A stretch of 53,811 nucleotides of DNA from JBGTFE01 sp036403235 (GTDB lineage: Bacteria; Acidobacteriota; Blastocatellia; Pyrinomonadales; Pyrinomonadaceae): NCBI GenBank assembly GCA_036403235.1, contig DASWRI010000063.1, positions 1-53,811 of the forward strand, read 5' to 3'. The notes beneath the pieces were generated by a model, which worked only from the letters and a program-made list of their open reading frames with translations, was not told where the DNA came from and made no database searches. The position numbers were made by a program, and so were the translations under genes. Numbering within the stretch: the first letter of the stretch is position 1; every line of letters begins with the position of its first letter. This document shows positions 1 to 8,026 of the stretch, piece after piece.

Positions 1-1557
1 TACTCCTGATTCTCCCCAGTGAGCGTAAACCTGATTGCCGTTGACAGAGCTTAATGACCACCAATCACTTGATGATGGTCGGTAAATGGCCATATCTGTT
101 TTTCCGTCTCCGTCGTAATCTGATGGAACGGGAATATCGCCCGATACAGCAAATATCTGTTGTGTGACTTGTCCGTCTGAACTGCGCTGGATATACCATT
201 TATTCTCGGACGGACGAAATACCGATATGTCTGCCTTTCCGTCTCCGTCATAGTCAAATAAAGTTTTAGCAGGAACAGAAGCTCCTCCTTTATAACGCAC
301 CATCGAAAAGTAGTTGCTGGCCGGAGACCCCGATGATGATGACCAGCCGCCGACCAGAATTTTCCCATCCGGTTGAATGAGCAGTTTTAGTCCATAATTT
401 GGGCCGCTGCCAACGTTTGTGGTGACAATGCCGCCGGTGCCGAAACCGGGGTCGAGCGAACCGTTCGTGTTATATCTGACCAGAGAAAAACTGGCGCCGC
501 CGTTGACGGAAATATTAGCAACGATTTTTCCGTCCGGCTGAACGGCAACAGAAAAAGCCTCACCCGAGGGCGGTGTGGCAGAGATGTTAAATGAATTATC
601 AACGGTACCATCCGCATTGAGACGAGTCGCAAAGATTTTGCTCTGGTAGTGTCCCGCCATGACGATTTTTCCGTCAGGCTGTGTCGCAACCCCGTTCAAA
701 CGCGCACTTACAAAGTCTCCTCCTTGGGAATATCCCCAGGCTGTAGTGCCGTTATTATTGTATTTGGCAGCTATTATAAAGCCGCTGAATTGCAAAGAGA
801 TGTTGCCGGCAACGGCCATCGAACCGTCCGGTAGAAGTGTTAAATCCCGCCATCGTCCGCTCCCGCCGACCAGTAAACCGTTCGTGCCGAAAGTCGTATC
901 ACGCGAGCCGTCCGCGTTTAACCTGCCTAAAAGTGTGCTGAATGTTAGCTGTGTGGGGCTGACATCTCCGGCAAAGACAATTTTTCCGTCATTCGCTATT
1001 TTAAGCGAAAATATTTCATCGTCAGTACCGGAATTGATAATAACTTTGCCGTCGCCGTCAAATGAAGTGTCGAGCGAGCCGTTCGCATTGAATCTGATAA
1101 TGCCGATATCGATACCGCCATTATAAAGAGGTCCGCCGACAACGATTTTCCCATCCGGCTGAAGCGCTACTGAAGTGCCTGCTTCCCGACTATATCCGAA
1201 GGTTACGGCAGTCCATCCGTTGTTGCCGAAATTGGAGTCTAAACTTCCATCGGCATTGTATCTGGTAACAATAAAACCCAAATTTCCCGGACTATTAAAA
1301 TAACCGCCGGCCATGACGATTTTTCCGTCCGGTTGAAGAGCCATCCCGTAACCGTAGGTCGTTTGTGACCCGTCCGGACTCGAAACCGCCTTGCCTCCGT
1401 TGCCGAAAGTCAGATCAAGGTCTGAAGGAGCGGCTGAGACGTTCAAACTAATGCCGGTAACACACAGCATCAAACCAAGCAAATACCTGATTCTATGTAA
1501 TTTATTCCATAGTAATGATTCGCCCGACGCATCCAAAGCGTTCGTTGTATTTCGCAT
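1..1557 (-). CDS. Secreted delta-60 repeat / FG-GAP repeat protein, 3' truncated
   Basis: The minus-strand frame is open from an ATG at 1555-1557 to the window edge (519 codons), so the C-terminus is missing. The start is supported by AGGAG about 8 bases upstream. A hydrophobic stretch at residues 29-43 ends in VSAA and reads as a signal peptide after a long n-region. Residues about 47-410 hold repeated blocks with the pattern ALQPDGKIVVAG and LD-FG, which is the delta-60 repeat family of predicted beta-propeller surface proteins. From about residue 430 the sequence switches to FG-GAP/VCBS blocks (DYDGDGKADISVFRPS), the same type found at the C-terminus of the protein at 23239-25500. The likely location is the cell surface or outside the cell. 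The specific ligand is unknown. Confidence 0.85.
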   Translation of the reverse strand, partial: MRNTTNALDASGESLLWNKLHRIRYLLGLMLCVTGISLNVSAAPSDLDLTFGNGGKAVSSPDGSQTTYGYGMALQPDGKIVMAGGYFNSPGNLGFIVTRYNADGSLDSNFGNNGWTAVTFGYSREAGTSVALQPDGKIVVGGPLYNGGIDIGIIRFNANGSLDTSFDGDGKVIINSGTDDEIFSLKIANDGKIVFAGDVSPTQLTFSTLLGRLNADGSRDTTFGTNGLLVGGSGRWRDLTLLPDGSMAVAGNISLQFSGFIIAAKYNNNGTTAWGYSQGGDFVSARLNGVATQPDGKIVMAGHYQSKIFATRLNADGTVDNSFNISATPPSGEAFSVAVQPDGKIVANISVNGGASFSLVRYNTNGSLDPGFGTGGIVTTNVGSGPNYGLKLLIQPDGKILVGGWSSSSGSPASNYFSMVRYKGGASVPAKTLFDYDGDGKADISVFRPSENKWYIQRSSDGQVTQQIFAVSGDIPVPSDYDGDGKTDMAIYRPSSSDWWSLSSVNGNQVYAHWGESGV

Positions 1558-1689
1558 CTAAATTCTCCTACGAGCAGCTTAAAATATTTTCGAGTTTACT
1601 GTTAAAACTTAAAATTTGTTAAAGGGATTGCTTTAGTATAATCATTTATAACTCTAAAAGAAAGATTTTCCCCTTATTAATTATTAAAT

Positions 1690-1714
1690 ATTGAGACGTG
1701 CTATCAGTCTCAAT
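1690..1714. other. Short inverted repeat upstream of the delta-60 gene
   Basis: ATTGAGAC at 1690-1697 pairs perfectly with GTCTCAAT at 1707-1714 across a 9-base loop. It sits in the 260-base AT-rich leader of the delta-60 gene and could be an operator or an mRNA hairpin. No regulator gene is adjacent to suggest a partner. Confidence 0.35.
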
Positions 1715-1820
1715 AAAGGCGGTTTTGGAGACGCTTCATTCTTTATTTCATTTATATGACACAATTTAGAGATTTATTCTAAGTAATTTACAAGTTTGGC
1801 ACTCAGCAGGCACTCAAACA

Positions 1821-1853
1821 AGAAAAGGGCAATCATATAAATTGCCCTTTTCT
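1821..1853 (-). terminator. Terminator downstream of tRNA-Lys
   Basis: A 13-bp stem (1821-1833 with 1841-1853) with a 7-base loop lies just after the tRNA on the minus strand. The descending arm ends in TTTTCTTGTTT, so this reads as an intrinsic terminator for tRNA-Lys. Confidence 0.8.
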
Positions 1854-1865
1854 TATTGAATATAA

Positions 1866-1941
1866 TGGTGATCCGAGAAGGACTCGAACCTTCGACCCAA
1901 TGGTTAAAAGCCATTTGCTCTACCGACTGAGCTATCGGACC
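1866..1941 (-). tRNA. tRNA-Lys (anticodon UUU)
   Basis: A 76-base cloverleaf including an encoded CCA end. The acceptor stem GGTCCGA pairs with TCGGATC (one G-U). The anticodon loop CTTTTAA is closed by AATGG/CCATT and carries anticodon TTT. The T arm contains GGTTCGAGTCC and the D arm AGCTCAGTCGGTAGAGC. It has its own promoter upstream and a hairpin terminator downstream, so it is probably transcribed independently of purA. Confidence 0.97.
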
Positions 1942-1984
1942 ACTTTTTGGTCGGAATGATGTGCTCATCCTGACCGAAACTTTG

Positions 1985-2013
1985 ATTTTACATATTGAGG
2001 CGAAAGTTGGCAA
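1985..2013 (-). promoter_or_regulatory. Sigma-70 type promoter of tRNA-Lys
   Basis: On the minus strand TTGCCA (2008-2013) and TAAAAT (1985-1990) are separated by exactly 17 bases. The tRNA begins about 37 bases downstream of the expected transcription start. Confidence 0.65.
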
Positions 2014-2046
2014 GCACGGCGCAAAAAATACTGTGCCGGAGATTTT

Positions 2047-3360
2047 TTAACTCTTAAACCAGCCTTCCATTACCGAGTCCTCCAAAATAATCGTCTGGTC
2101 GCGCTCGGGCCCGGTCGAGATGAGACCGATTTCGACGCCGATTGAGTTTGAAAGAAATTCGACATATTTTCGGGCATTTTCCGGTAAATCTTCGATTTTG
2201 GTAATGCCGAGCGTTTCCGTCTTCCAGCCTTCGAGCGTTTCGTAAATCGGTTTTATCTGCTGCAAATCGTTGGCGACGGCCGGAAACGTATCGACTTTGT
2301 CGCCCTTGATTTCGTATCCGACGCAAACTTTTATTTCGTCGAGCGCGTCGAGCACGTCGAGTTTTGTTAGTGCCACCGAATCGAAACCGTTCAGCTCGGC
2401 CGCGTATTTGGTCGCAACCGCATCGAACCAGCCACAGCGGCGCGGGCGTTTTGTGACCGAGCCGTATTCGTTGCCGCGTTTTCTAATCAAATTGGCGATG
2501 TCTTCCTCTTCGTCGAGCATTTCGGTTGGAAATGGGCCTTCGCCGACGCGCGTCGCGTATGTTCTGACGATTCCGAGAACGCCCGTGATGTGATGCGGCG
2601 GGATTCCCGCGCCGACCGAAGCGCCGCCGGCCGTCGGGTTCGAAGAAGTGACATACGGATAAGTTCCGTGGTCGACGTCGAGCAAGGTGGCCTGCGCGCC
2701 CTCGAGCAGAATTTTTTTATTTTCTTTACGCGCCTCGGACAAAAAATGCGAGGTTTCCGCGACAAACGGGCGAAGCCTTTCGATGAGCGGCTCGATTTCG
2801 TTGTAAATTTCGTCGGCGTAAAGCGGCGGCTGACCGTAGAGAACGATGATGCGGTTGGCTTCTTCGAGATTTCTTTCAATCCGCATCCGCAGAACTTCGG
2901 GCGAGAGCGCGTCCGAGACGCGAATGCCGCGGCGTCCGGCTTTGTCTTCGTAAGCCGGGCCGATTCCGCGCAGGGTCGTGCCGATTTTCTCATTGCCGAG
3001 ACGCTCTTCCGAGGTATGGTCGAGCGCGCGGTGATAAGGCATAATCAGATGCGCGCGGCTCGAAACTTTCAGGCGTTCGGGCGTGACGGAAATTCCCTGC
3101 TCTTTCATCTGGTCGACTTCCTCGAAAAACGCTTTCGGGTCGATGACCATTCCGTTTCCGAGTACGCAAATTTTATCTTCGTGAATAATTCCCGACGGCA
3201 AAAGCCTCAAAACAAACGCCTTTTCGCCGACATAGACGGAGTGCCCGGCGTTATGACCGCCCTGATAGCGCGCGACAATATCAAACCGGTCGGCCAGCAA
3301 ATCGACAACTTTTCCTTTTCCTTCGTCGCCCCACTGAGCGCCGATAATAACGATAATCAT
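2047..3360 (-). CDS. purA: Adenylosuccinate synthetase
   Basis: This cytoplasmic enzyme makes adenylosuccinate from IMP, aspartate and GTP, the first step from IMP to AMP. The 437 residues match the usual family length. The N-terminus shows the phosphate-binding loop WGDEGKGK (residues 10-17), with the catalytic pair predicted at D12 and H40 (GGHNAGH). Further conserved blocks include GIGPAYEDKAGRRGIR and the GTP-site motif TKLDVLD. The ATG is fixed by the family-typical N-terminus, but no Shine-Dalgarno is visible: a tract of GTGGTTA/GTGGTCA words sits directly upstream. Its neighbour upstream is the GNAT gene, 41 bases away on the same strand. Confidence 0.98.
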   Translation of the reverse strand: MIIVIIGAQWGDEGKGKVVDLLADRFDIVARYQGGHNAGHSVYVGEKAFVLRLLPSGIIHEDKICVLGNGMVIDPKAFFEEVDQMKEQGISVTPERLKVSSRAHLIMPYHRALDHTSEERLGNEKIGTTLRGIGPAYEDKAGRRGIRVSDALSPEVLRMRIERNLEEANRIIVLYGQPPLYADEIYNEIEPLIERLRPFVAETSHFLSEARKENKKILLEGAQATLLDVDHGTYPYVTSSNPTAGGASVGAGIPPHHITGVLGIVRTYATRVGEGPFPTEMLDEEEDIANLIRKRGNEYGSVTKRPRRCGWFDAVATKYAAELNGFDSVALTKLDVLDALDEIKVCVGYEIKGDKVDTFPAVANDLQQIKPIYETLEGWKTETLGITKIEDLPENARKYVEFLSNSIGVEIGLISTGPERDQTIILEDSVMEGWFKS

Positions 3361-3365
3361 AAATT

Positions 3366-3384
3366 AGTGGTTAGTGGTCAGTGA
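3366..3384. repeat. Heptamer tract between the GNAT gene and purA
   Basis: Words AGTGGTT AGTGGTC AGTGA repeat with 7-bp period, a single arm. The tract abuts the purA start codon. The same words recur in the element upstream of clpX. Confidence 0.7.
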
Positions 3385-3401
3385 ATATGTCATTTTTCAC
3401 T

Positions 3402-3947
3402 TTACATTTTTTTCCAATCTTCTTTCAGCATTGCGTAAATTGCCCAATCGCCGAAACGGTTGTCGAAAAACTCGACCTGGCGATGAATGCCTTCGAGCTT
3501 GAAACCGAGTCTTTCGGGAATCGCGCGGCTTTTTACGTTTTCGACATTACAGTTTATTTGAATCCGGTTCAAATTCATTTCGTCGAAAAGATAATCAATC
3601 AAAATCCGGCAGCAGCGCGTCATCAAGCCCCGTCCCTGCGCTTCTTTTGCCAGCCAGTAGCCGACGTGCGCCGATTTATTGGTCATATCGAGCTGATGAA
3701 AACCGAGCGCGCCGACAAATTTCCCGTCGAAAACTACGTTCATCCCGAAAGTTCCGTTTTCGGCAAATTCTTTTAACGTCCGATTGATATATTCGCGGGC
3801 CGTTTCGACTGAATAATCGGCGGTCGCCCAGGGCACCCAGCGCTGCAGCTGTTCCAGATTTTCGCGCACGACCGCCGTAATGTCTTCGGCGTGCTGCGGC
3901 TGCGGCAAAACCAGCTTCAAATTTTTATCAACCTGATAACTGAACAT
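3402..3947 (-). CDS. GNAT family N-acetyltransferase (RimL/RimJ-like)
   Basis: The 181 residues follow the GNAT fold of the RimL/YdaF subgroup that acetylates protein or amino-acid amino groups with acetyl-CoA. Visible landmarks are the early PQPQHAEDI strand, the GALGFHQLD beta strand, the acetyl-CoA pyrophosphate loop AKEAQGRGLMTR (around residues 117-128), and the C-terminal RLGFKLEG motif. The natural substrate cannot be told from sequence. The gene starts with ATG but no clear Shine-Dalgarno precedes it. Its first codons (MFSYQV) continue the TTCAGTT-like wording of the heptamer element upstream. Confidence 0.85.
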   Translation of the reverse strand: MFSYQVDKNLKLVLPQPQHAEDITAVVRENLEQLQRWVPWATADYSVETAREYINRTLKEFAENGTFGMNVVFDGKFVGALGFHQLDMTNKSAHVGYWLAKEAQGRGLMTRCCRILIDYLFDEMNLNRIQINCNVENVKSRAIPERLGFKLEGIHRQVEFFDNRFGDWAIYAMLKEDWKKM

Positions 3948-3950
3948 TTT

Positions 3951-4018
3951 TTCAACTGAAAACTGAAAGCCGAAAATTGAGAGCTGATTTTTACTTTTCA
4001 GCTTTCAGTTTTCAGTTC
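3951..4018. repeat. Two-armed heptamer hairpin between glgA and the GNAT gene
   Basis: The left arm is built of AACTGAA-like words and the right arm of the complementary TTTCAGT words, each with 7-bp period. The two arms can pair. The element fills almost the whole gap between the glgA stop and the GNAT start. Confidence 0.8.
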
Positions 4019-4022
4019 CCGG

Positions 4023-5444
4023 TTATTTTGTCATTTGATAAAGCTGCACGTATTTGCGCGCCGCGTTTTGCCACGAATTGTCTTCGGTCATGCCGTTTTG
4101 CTGAAGACGTCGCCACGCGTCCTTGTCGGCGTATGCAAAAAGCGCTTCGTAGATTTTTTCCAGAAACTTATCGGCGCGAAACTCGGCGAACTTAAAGCCG
4201 TTGCCGGAGCCGCTCGTCATATCGAAATTCTCGACCGTGTCGTCAAGCCCGCCGACGGCGCGGACAATCGGAATCGTCCCGTAGCGCAATGAATACATTT
4301 GATTCAAGCCGCACGGCTCAAAGCGCGAAGGCATCAGAAACATATCCGCGCCCGCTTCAATCAGGTGCGCGAGCGATTCGTTGTAGCCTTTGAAAACGCC
4401 GACCTGTTGCGGCGCGTAGTCGCGCAGCTTTTGCAGAAAATCCTCGTAGATTTTTTCGCCCGAGCCGAGCGCGACGAAATACGCGCCGGTCGCAAGGATT
4501 TCGCCCGCAACCTGCTGAATCAATTCAAAGCCTTTCTGCGACGTGAGGCGCGTCACCGACGAGAAAACCGGCTTTTCGAGATTTTCCGGCAGAGAAAACT
4601 TACGCAGAAGCGCGCGTTTATTTTCCAATTTCCCGCTCAAATCCTGCGCGCTGAAATGCGCGGGCAATTCCGCGTCGGTTTCGGGATTCCAGACATCGTA
4701 ATCGACGCCGTTGGTGATTCCGACGAGGCGATTTGCGCGCTGCCTAAGAAGCCAGTCGAGGCCGTAACCGTTTTCCGGCATCTGGATTTCGTAGGAATAA
4801 CGGCGCGAAACGGTCGAGAGCATATCCGAGGTTTCGAGTCCGGCCTTCATCGCCGAGGCCGCGCCGTTCGATAAAAACGCGTTTCGCTCCCATTCCGCGC
4901 CGAAGCCGAGCTTCCACAGCTCGTGCTCGCCGAAAACGCCCTGATAAGCCATGTTGTGAATCGAAAAAACCGTCCGCGTTTTCGCCCAGAAATTGTCTCG
5001 CCTGCGCCGCGCCGCGATTTCGACCGCGGCAAAACCGCAGTGCCAGTCGTTGAGATGAACGATGTCGAGCGGCTCGCCGATTTTCTGCAAAAGCGTCAGC
5101 GCGGCGTGATTAAAAAACGCGAAACGCTCGTAATCTTCGCGAAAACCGTAAATCGAATCGCGGTAGAAATATTCGGGCGCGTCAATCAGAAACGTCGGCG
5201 AGCCGTTCGCTTCCGAGTAAAAAGCCTTCGCCTGCACATTTCGCCCGCGCCAGTGAATCCACAAATCGTCAAAGGCGACGTGCCACAGATGCTCGCCCTT
5301 TATCGTCGAAGAATGAAGCGGCGTCACCAAAACCGAACCGACGCCGATTTGCTTTAACGCCTTCGGCAACGCGCCCGCGACATCGCCCAGCCCGCCCGTC
5401 TTCGAATATGGAACCGCCTCCGCTGATAAAACCGCAACGCGCAA
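4023..5444 (-). CDS. glgA: Glycogen synthase (ADP-glucose type)
   Basis: A GT5 family enzyme that extends alpha-1,4-glucan chains from ADP-glucose. I choose the TTG at 5442-5444 as start. It is preceded by AAGGGG about 8 bases upstream and gives 473 residues, the family norm, with the N-terminus RVAVLSAEAVPYSKTGGLGDV where K15 binds ADP-glucose. An in-frame ATG 120 bases further upstream adds 40 residues with no family counterpart. Other landmarks are the HLNDWH region, ITNGVDYDVWNP, and the C-terminal nucleotide-sugar motif PSRFEPCGLNQMY. No other glycogen gene is nearby, so the pathway is scattered in this genome. Confidence 0.95.
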   Translation of the reverse strand: MRVAVLSAEAVPYSKTGGLGDVAGALPKALKQIGVGSVLVTPLHSSTIKGEHLWHVAFDDLWIHWRGRNVQAKAFYSEANGSPTFLIDAPEYFYRDSIYGFREDYERFAFFNHAALTLLQKIGEPLDIVHLNDWHCGFAAVEIAARRRRDNFWAKTRTVFSIHNMAYQGVFGEHELWKLGFGAEWERNAFLSNGAASAMKAGLETSDMLSTVSRRYSYEIQMPENGYGLDWLLRQRANRLVGITNGVDYDVWNPETDAELPAHFSAQDLSGKLENKRALLRKFSLPENLEKPVFSSVTRLTSQKGFELIQQVAGEILATGAYFVALGSGEKIYEDFLQKLRDYAPQQVGVFKGYNESLAHLIEAGADMFLMPSRFEPCGLNQMYSLRYGTIPIVRAVGGLDDTVENFDMTSGSGNGFKFAEFRADKFLEKIYEALFAYADKDAWRRLQQNGMTEDNSWQNAARKYVQLYQMTK

Positions 5445-5656
5445 AATAGTTTCGCCCCTTCTTAAATCAAAAATGTTTTCGACCGTTGTAGATTTTAACA
5501 AGACCGCGACGGCTTCGTCTATTTTGATATTTAATTTAAGCCTTTTCGCAACAGCCGCGCGCAAATGTATTTTATTGACTTAGCCCTCGAAACAAAGTAA
5601 AAATTAAGACGAATAATTCTTAAACCAATCGATTTTTAGTGCTAAACTCAGAGCCG

Positions 5657-6883
5657 ATGATCGAAGCGCCCAAAGTATTTATTTCATATTCACACGATTC
5701 TCCGACTCATAAACAATGGGTGGCCGATTTGGCGACGCGTCTTCGCGAAGCCGGTGTCGATGTGCAGCTCGACCAGTGGGATTTGAGATACGGGCACGAC
5801 GTGACGCGATTTATGGAAGACGGGCTGGCCAAATCTTCCAGGGTGCTGGTCGTCTGCACCGACAATTACATACGCAAAGCGGATGAAGGCGAGAGCAGCG
5901 GCGTCGGGTATGAACGTTTGATTATTACTTCGGAACTGGTTATCGACCTGGGAACGGACAAATTTATTCCGATAGTCCGCAATGTCAGCGGCAAAAGAAA
6001 AGCGCCCCGGTTTCTTGTCACGCGTTTATCAATTGACTTTAGCAATGACGCCGATTTCGAGAAAAATTATGAAGAGTTGCTCCGGGAGCTGCACGGCACA
6101 CCGGCTTTGATAAAGCCGCCGCTCGGCCCAAATCCCTTTGAACCTGCTGTCGGAACAAGTGAACCTGTTTTAGAGCAGCCGCCTCAAAATAATGTTACGC
6201 CGGAAAACTCGGCCGAGAACCCGCCGGTTTTACTAGGCTCTCAGGCAGGTGAACAGTCTTCCCTGCCTGTCACAGCTGACCGTATCGATTTATTTGACCG
6301 GCTTAAATTTCGTTACGAAAATGGATTGAAATATTACGAAATGGGCGATTTCAAAGATGCCCTGAGAAACTTCGAAGTGGTAAAAAAAGACACCCCCGAT
6401 TATAAAGACATTGATGATTTAATCAAAAAATCAATTAATAAAAACAGGATTAAAAAGATAAAAATTTGGGCGTCCCCGTTAATTGTAACAATCGCCAGCG
6501 CCGCTCTCGTAACTTTTGTATTTGGATTTCTGCCCGTTTACTTCAATATCGAAAACAAAGGCTTGACTCAACTTTTTATTTTTTTGATGTCACCAATATT
6601 TTTTAGCATTATTAACGGGAAGTTTCTTTTCAAATTAGACATTAAAGGCACTGAAATAAGCGACGGCGCGGGATGTTTTTTGATAGCATTTCTTCCTCCG
6701 GCGATTTTAATTACCGCTCAATCCCTGGCTTTTGTTTCGTTTCCCGAATATTCCTTTGTCGGAAGATACGGCGTTGGGTATTTCCTTTTACTATATTTAT
6801 ATTATTTAATTCTTTGCGGATGGGCGCTTATCCCCACAGCTTCATATATGATTGACGAAGATAGAAGAAAAAATAGGTTCTAA
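5657..6883 (+). CDS. TIR/SEFIR-domain protein with TPR-like segment and four membrane helices
   Basis: Residues 1-150 (APKVFISYSHDS, then DQWDLRYGHD) fit the SEFIR/TIR_2 fold, which in bacteria signals by binding partners or by cleaving NAD. A Pro/Glu-rich linker (about 150-215) leads to a TPR-like helical hairpin (NGLKYYEMGDFKDALRNFE, about 220-265). Four hydrophobic segments follow between about 275 and 400 and should anchor the protein in the inner membrane with the TIR domain in the cytoplasm. The ATG at 5657 gives the family-like N-terminus. A GTG 18 bases upstream is possible; neither has a strong Shine-Dalgarno. No obvious partner gene lies beside it. An anti-phage or stress-effector role is inference only. 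Confidence 0.8.
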   Translation: MIEAPKVFISYSHDSPTHKQWVADLATRLREAGVDVQLDQWDLRYGHDVTRFMEDGLAKSSRVLVVCTDNYIRKADEGESSGVGYERLIITSELVIDLGTDKFIPIVRNVSGKRKAPRFLVTRLSIDFSNDADFEKNYEELLRELHGTPALIKPPLGPNPFEPAVGTSEPVLEQPPQNNVTPENSAENPPVLLGSQAGEQSSLPVTADRIDLFDRLKFRYENGLKYYEMGDFKDALRNFEVVKKDTPDYKDIDDLIKKSINKNRIKKIKIWASPLIVTIASAALVTFVFGFLPVYFNIENKGLTQLFIFLMSPIFFSIINGKFLFKLDIKGTEISDGAGCFLIAFLPPAILITAQSLAFVSFPEYSFVGRYGVGYFLLLYLYYLILCGWALIPTASYMIDEDRRKNRF

Positions 6884-7331
6884 AAATTTGCAAAATAAAT
6901 AAAATAAGTGTAACTTTCCTTTCATTAACAGTTGAAAAATTCGTGTTTCGCCCGTGTTTGTTGCCCTTTAGAGAAAATCTAAGGCTTAAAACAGCACTTC
7001 AAAACGCGAAATCCGTGGTTCAAAAAGCCGAATCTAAACATGGATAAGGCAGATATGAATTCATATTTGGCAAATCTACATTCATTTTCAGCAAATCTTA
7101 TGTTTCAATTTCCCAAATCCGCATTCATATTTGGCAAATCCGTGTTTCGATAAAGCAAATTCGTATTTAGATAAGTCCGATTGAGATTCATATCTGGTAA
7201 ATCTAAATTTACATTTCACCGATTCGTGTTTTAATCGGGCCAATCTAAATTTTTATCATCCCAAACTAAATTTCGATTCGCCAAATCCCAATTTAGTTTC
7301 AACCAGTAGCCCAATACAGGAGGTAACTATT
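6884..7331. other. Gene-free stretch dominated by repeat array A
   Basis: No credible gene on either strand. The first 120 bases are AT-rich and unstructured, and the rest is the 21-bp array described separately. The gap ends with the Shine-Dalgarno CAGGAGG of the FN3 gene. Confidence 0.7.
7005..7305. repeat. Array A: about 14 degenerate 21-bp tandem units
   Basis: Counting by eye, the word GGCAAATC or a variant recurs every 21 bases, with perhaps one single-base slip. Most units contain an imperfect dyad AAATC-N3-ATTT. Stop codons occur in all frames, so the array is not coding. The unit length equals two turns of B-DNA, which would place every unit on the same helical face. It ends about 25 bases before the start of the FN3 gene. 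Confidence 0.75.
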
Positions 7332-7937
7332 ATGGCAAAATTTCCGCAGGACGAAACATCGACGATTAGGTTGGCAGAGCTTGTCGCCAACGGTATGAAA
7401 AGCAATGGAGCGACTTTCCCGAATCCGGCGGTTGACCCGGCTTTGATGCTGACGGATTTAGCGGCTTACCGCGCAAAATTGAGCGATATTCAGGCTTCGG
7501 AGGCGGCGACGAGATTGAAGGTTCAGGAGAAAAACGAGATTTACGGGCGCATCCGCGAGGCGGCGCGGGATAATGTCGATTACGCCGAGATTGTCGCTAA
7601 AGGCGATGCGGCGATTCTGGAGTTAATCAATTGGGGAAATCGGGCGGACGCGCAGCGTCTTCAGTCGCCGGGGCAGACGCGCGTGCTTGAAATAATCGGG
7701 CAGGGCGACGGATGGGTGCGACTCGATTGGAAAGAGCCGATTGACGGCGGCGATATTGCTTCCTACAAAATCCAGCGAAGCGAGGACGGCGCGAAGTTTT
7801 CGGATGTCGGAACGGCGATTGGTTCGGAGGCCGCCTTGTTCGAACAGCCGACCGGAAAAAAATTATTTTACCGCGTCGCGGCCATCAACCGCGCGGGCGA
7901 AGGCTTGCCGAGCAATACGGTGAGCCTTAGTTTGTAA
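7332..7937 (+). CDS. Small fibronectin type III protein of unknown function
   Basis: The 201 residues begin at an ATG behind a strong Shine-Dalgarno (AGGAGG, 7-8 bases away). Residues 1-110 are predicted helical and resemble, from memory, the N-terminus of roughly 200-residue FN3 proteins in several environmental phyla. Residues about 118-201 form one FN3 beta-sandwich (GWVRLDWKEPIDGGDIASYKIQRSEDG, with YRVAAINRAGEGLPS near the end), quoted here only in short pieces: LDWKEPIDGG, YKIQRSEDG. There is no signal peptide or membrane helix, so it is presumably cytoplasmic or released by lysis. It sits directly behind array A. Function is unknown. Confidence 0.85.
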   Translation: MAKFPQDETSTIRLAELVANGMKSNGATFPNPAVDPALMLTDLAAYRAKLSDIQASEAATRLKVQEKNEIYGRIREAARDNVDYAEIVAKGDAAILELINWGNRADAQRLQSPGQTRVLEIIGQGDGWVRLDWKEPIDGGDIASYKIQRSEDGAKFSDVGTAIGSEAALFEQPTGKKLFYRVAAINRAGEGLPSNTVSLSL

Positions 7938-7942
7938 TTTCA

Positions 7943-8023
7943 AATTACGAATTGGAAGAAAAAAAGACGAATTGTGAAGTTGAATAAATCAACTCCGCAA
8001 TTCGTCTTTCGTAATTCGTAATT
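7943..8023. terminator. Nested hairpin between the FN3 gene and rho (bidirectional terminator)
   Basis: Three nested complementary pairs: AATTACGAATT (7943-7953) with AATTCGTAATT (8013-8023), AGACGAATTG (7965-7974) with CAATTCGTCT (7998-8007), and AGTTGA with TCAACT at the tip. The two genes converge here, so it can end both transcripts, though T-runs are weak. It may belong to the same class as the other intergenic hairpins. Confidence 0.6.
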
Positions 8024-8026
8024 GAA

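Noticed and set aside
1797..1941. tRNA-Lys as an integration site (a GGCACTC direct repeat lies nearby)
   Set aside because: No integrase, phage gene or second copy of the tRNA 3' end in the window.
1774..2013. Small open frame covering tRNA-Lys on the same strand
   Set aside because: It overlaps the tRNA, its promoter and terminator; no Shine-Dalgarno and no family match.
2590..3384. 264-codon open frame antisense to purA
   Set aside because: A shadow of a GC-skewed real gene; no family match and purA is certain.
5445..5564. 40-residue N-terminal extension of glgA to an upstream ATG
   Set aside because: No counterpart in the family, while the TTG at 5444 has a Shine-Dalgarno and starts exactly at the conserved N-terminus.
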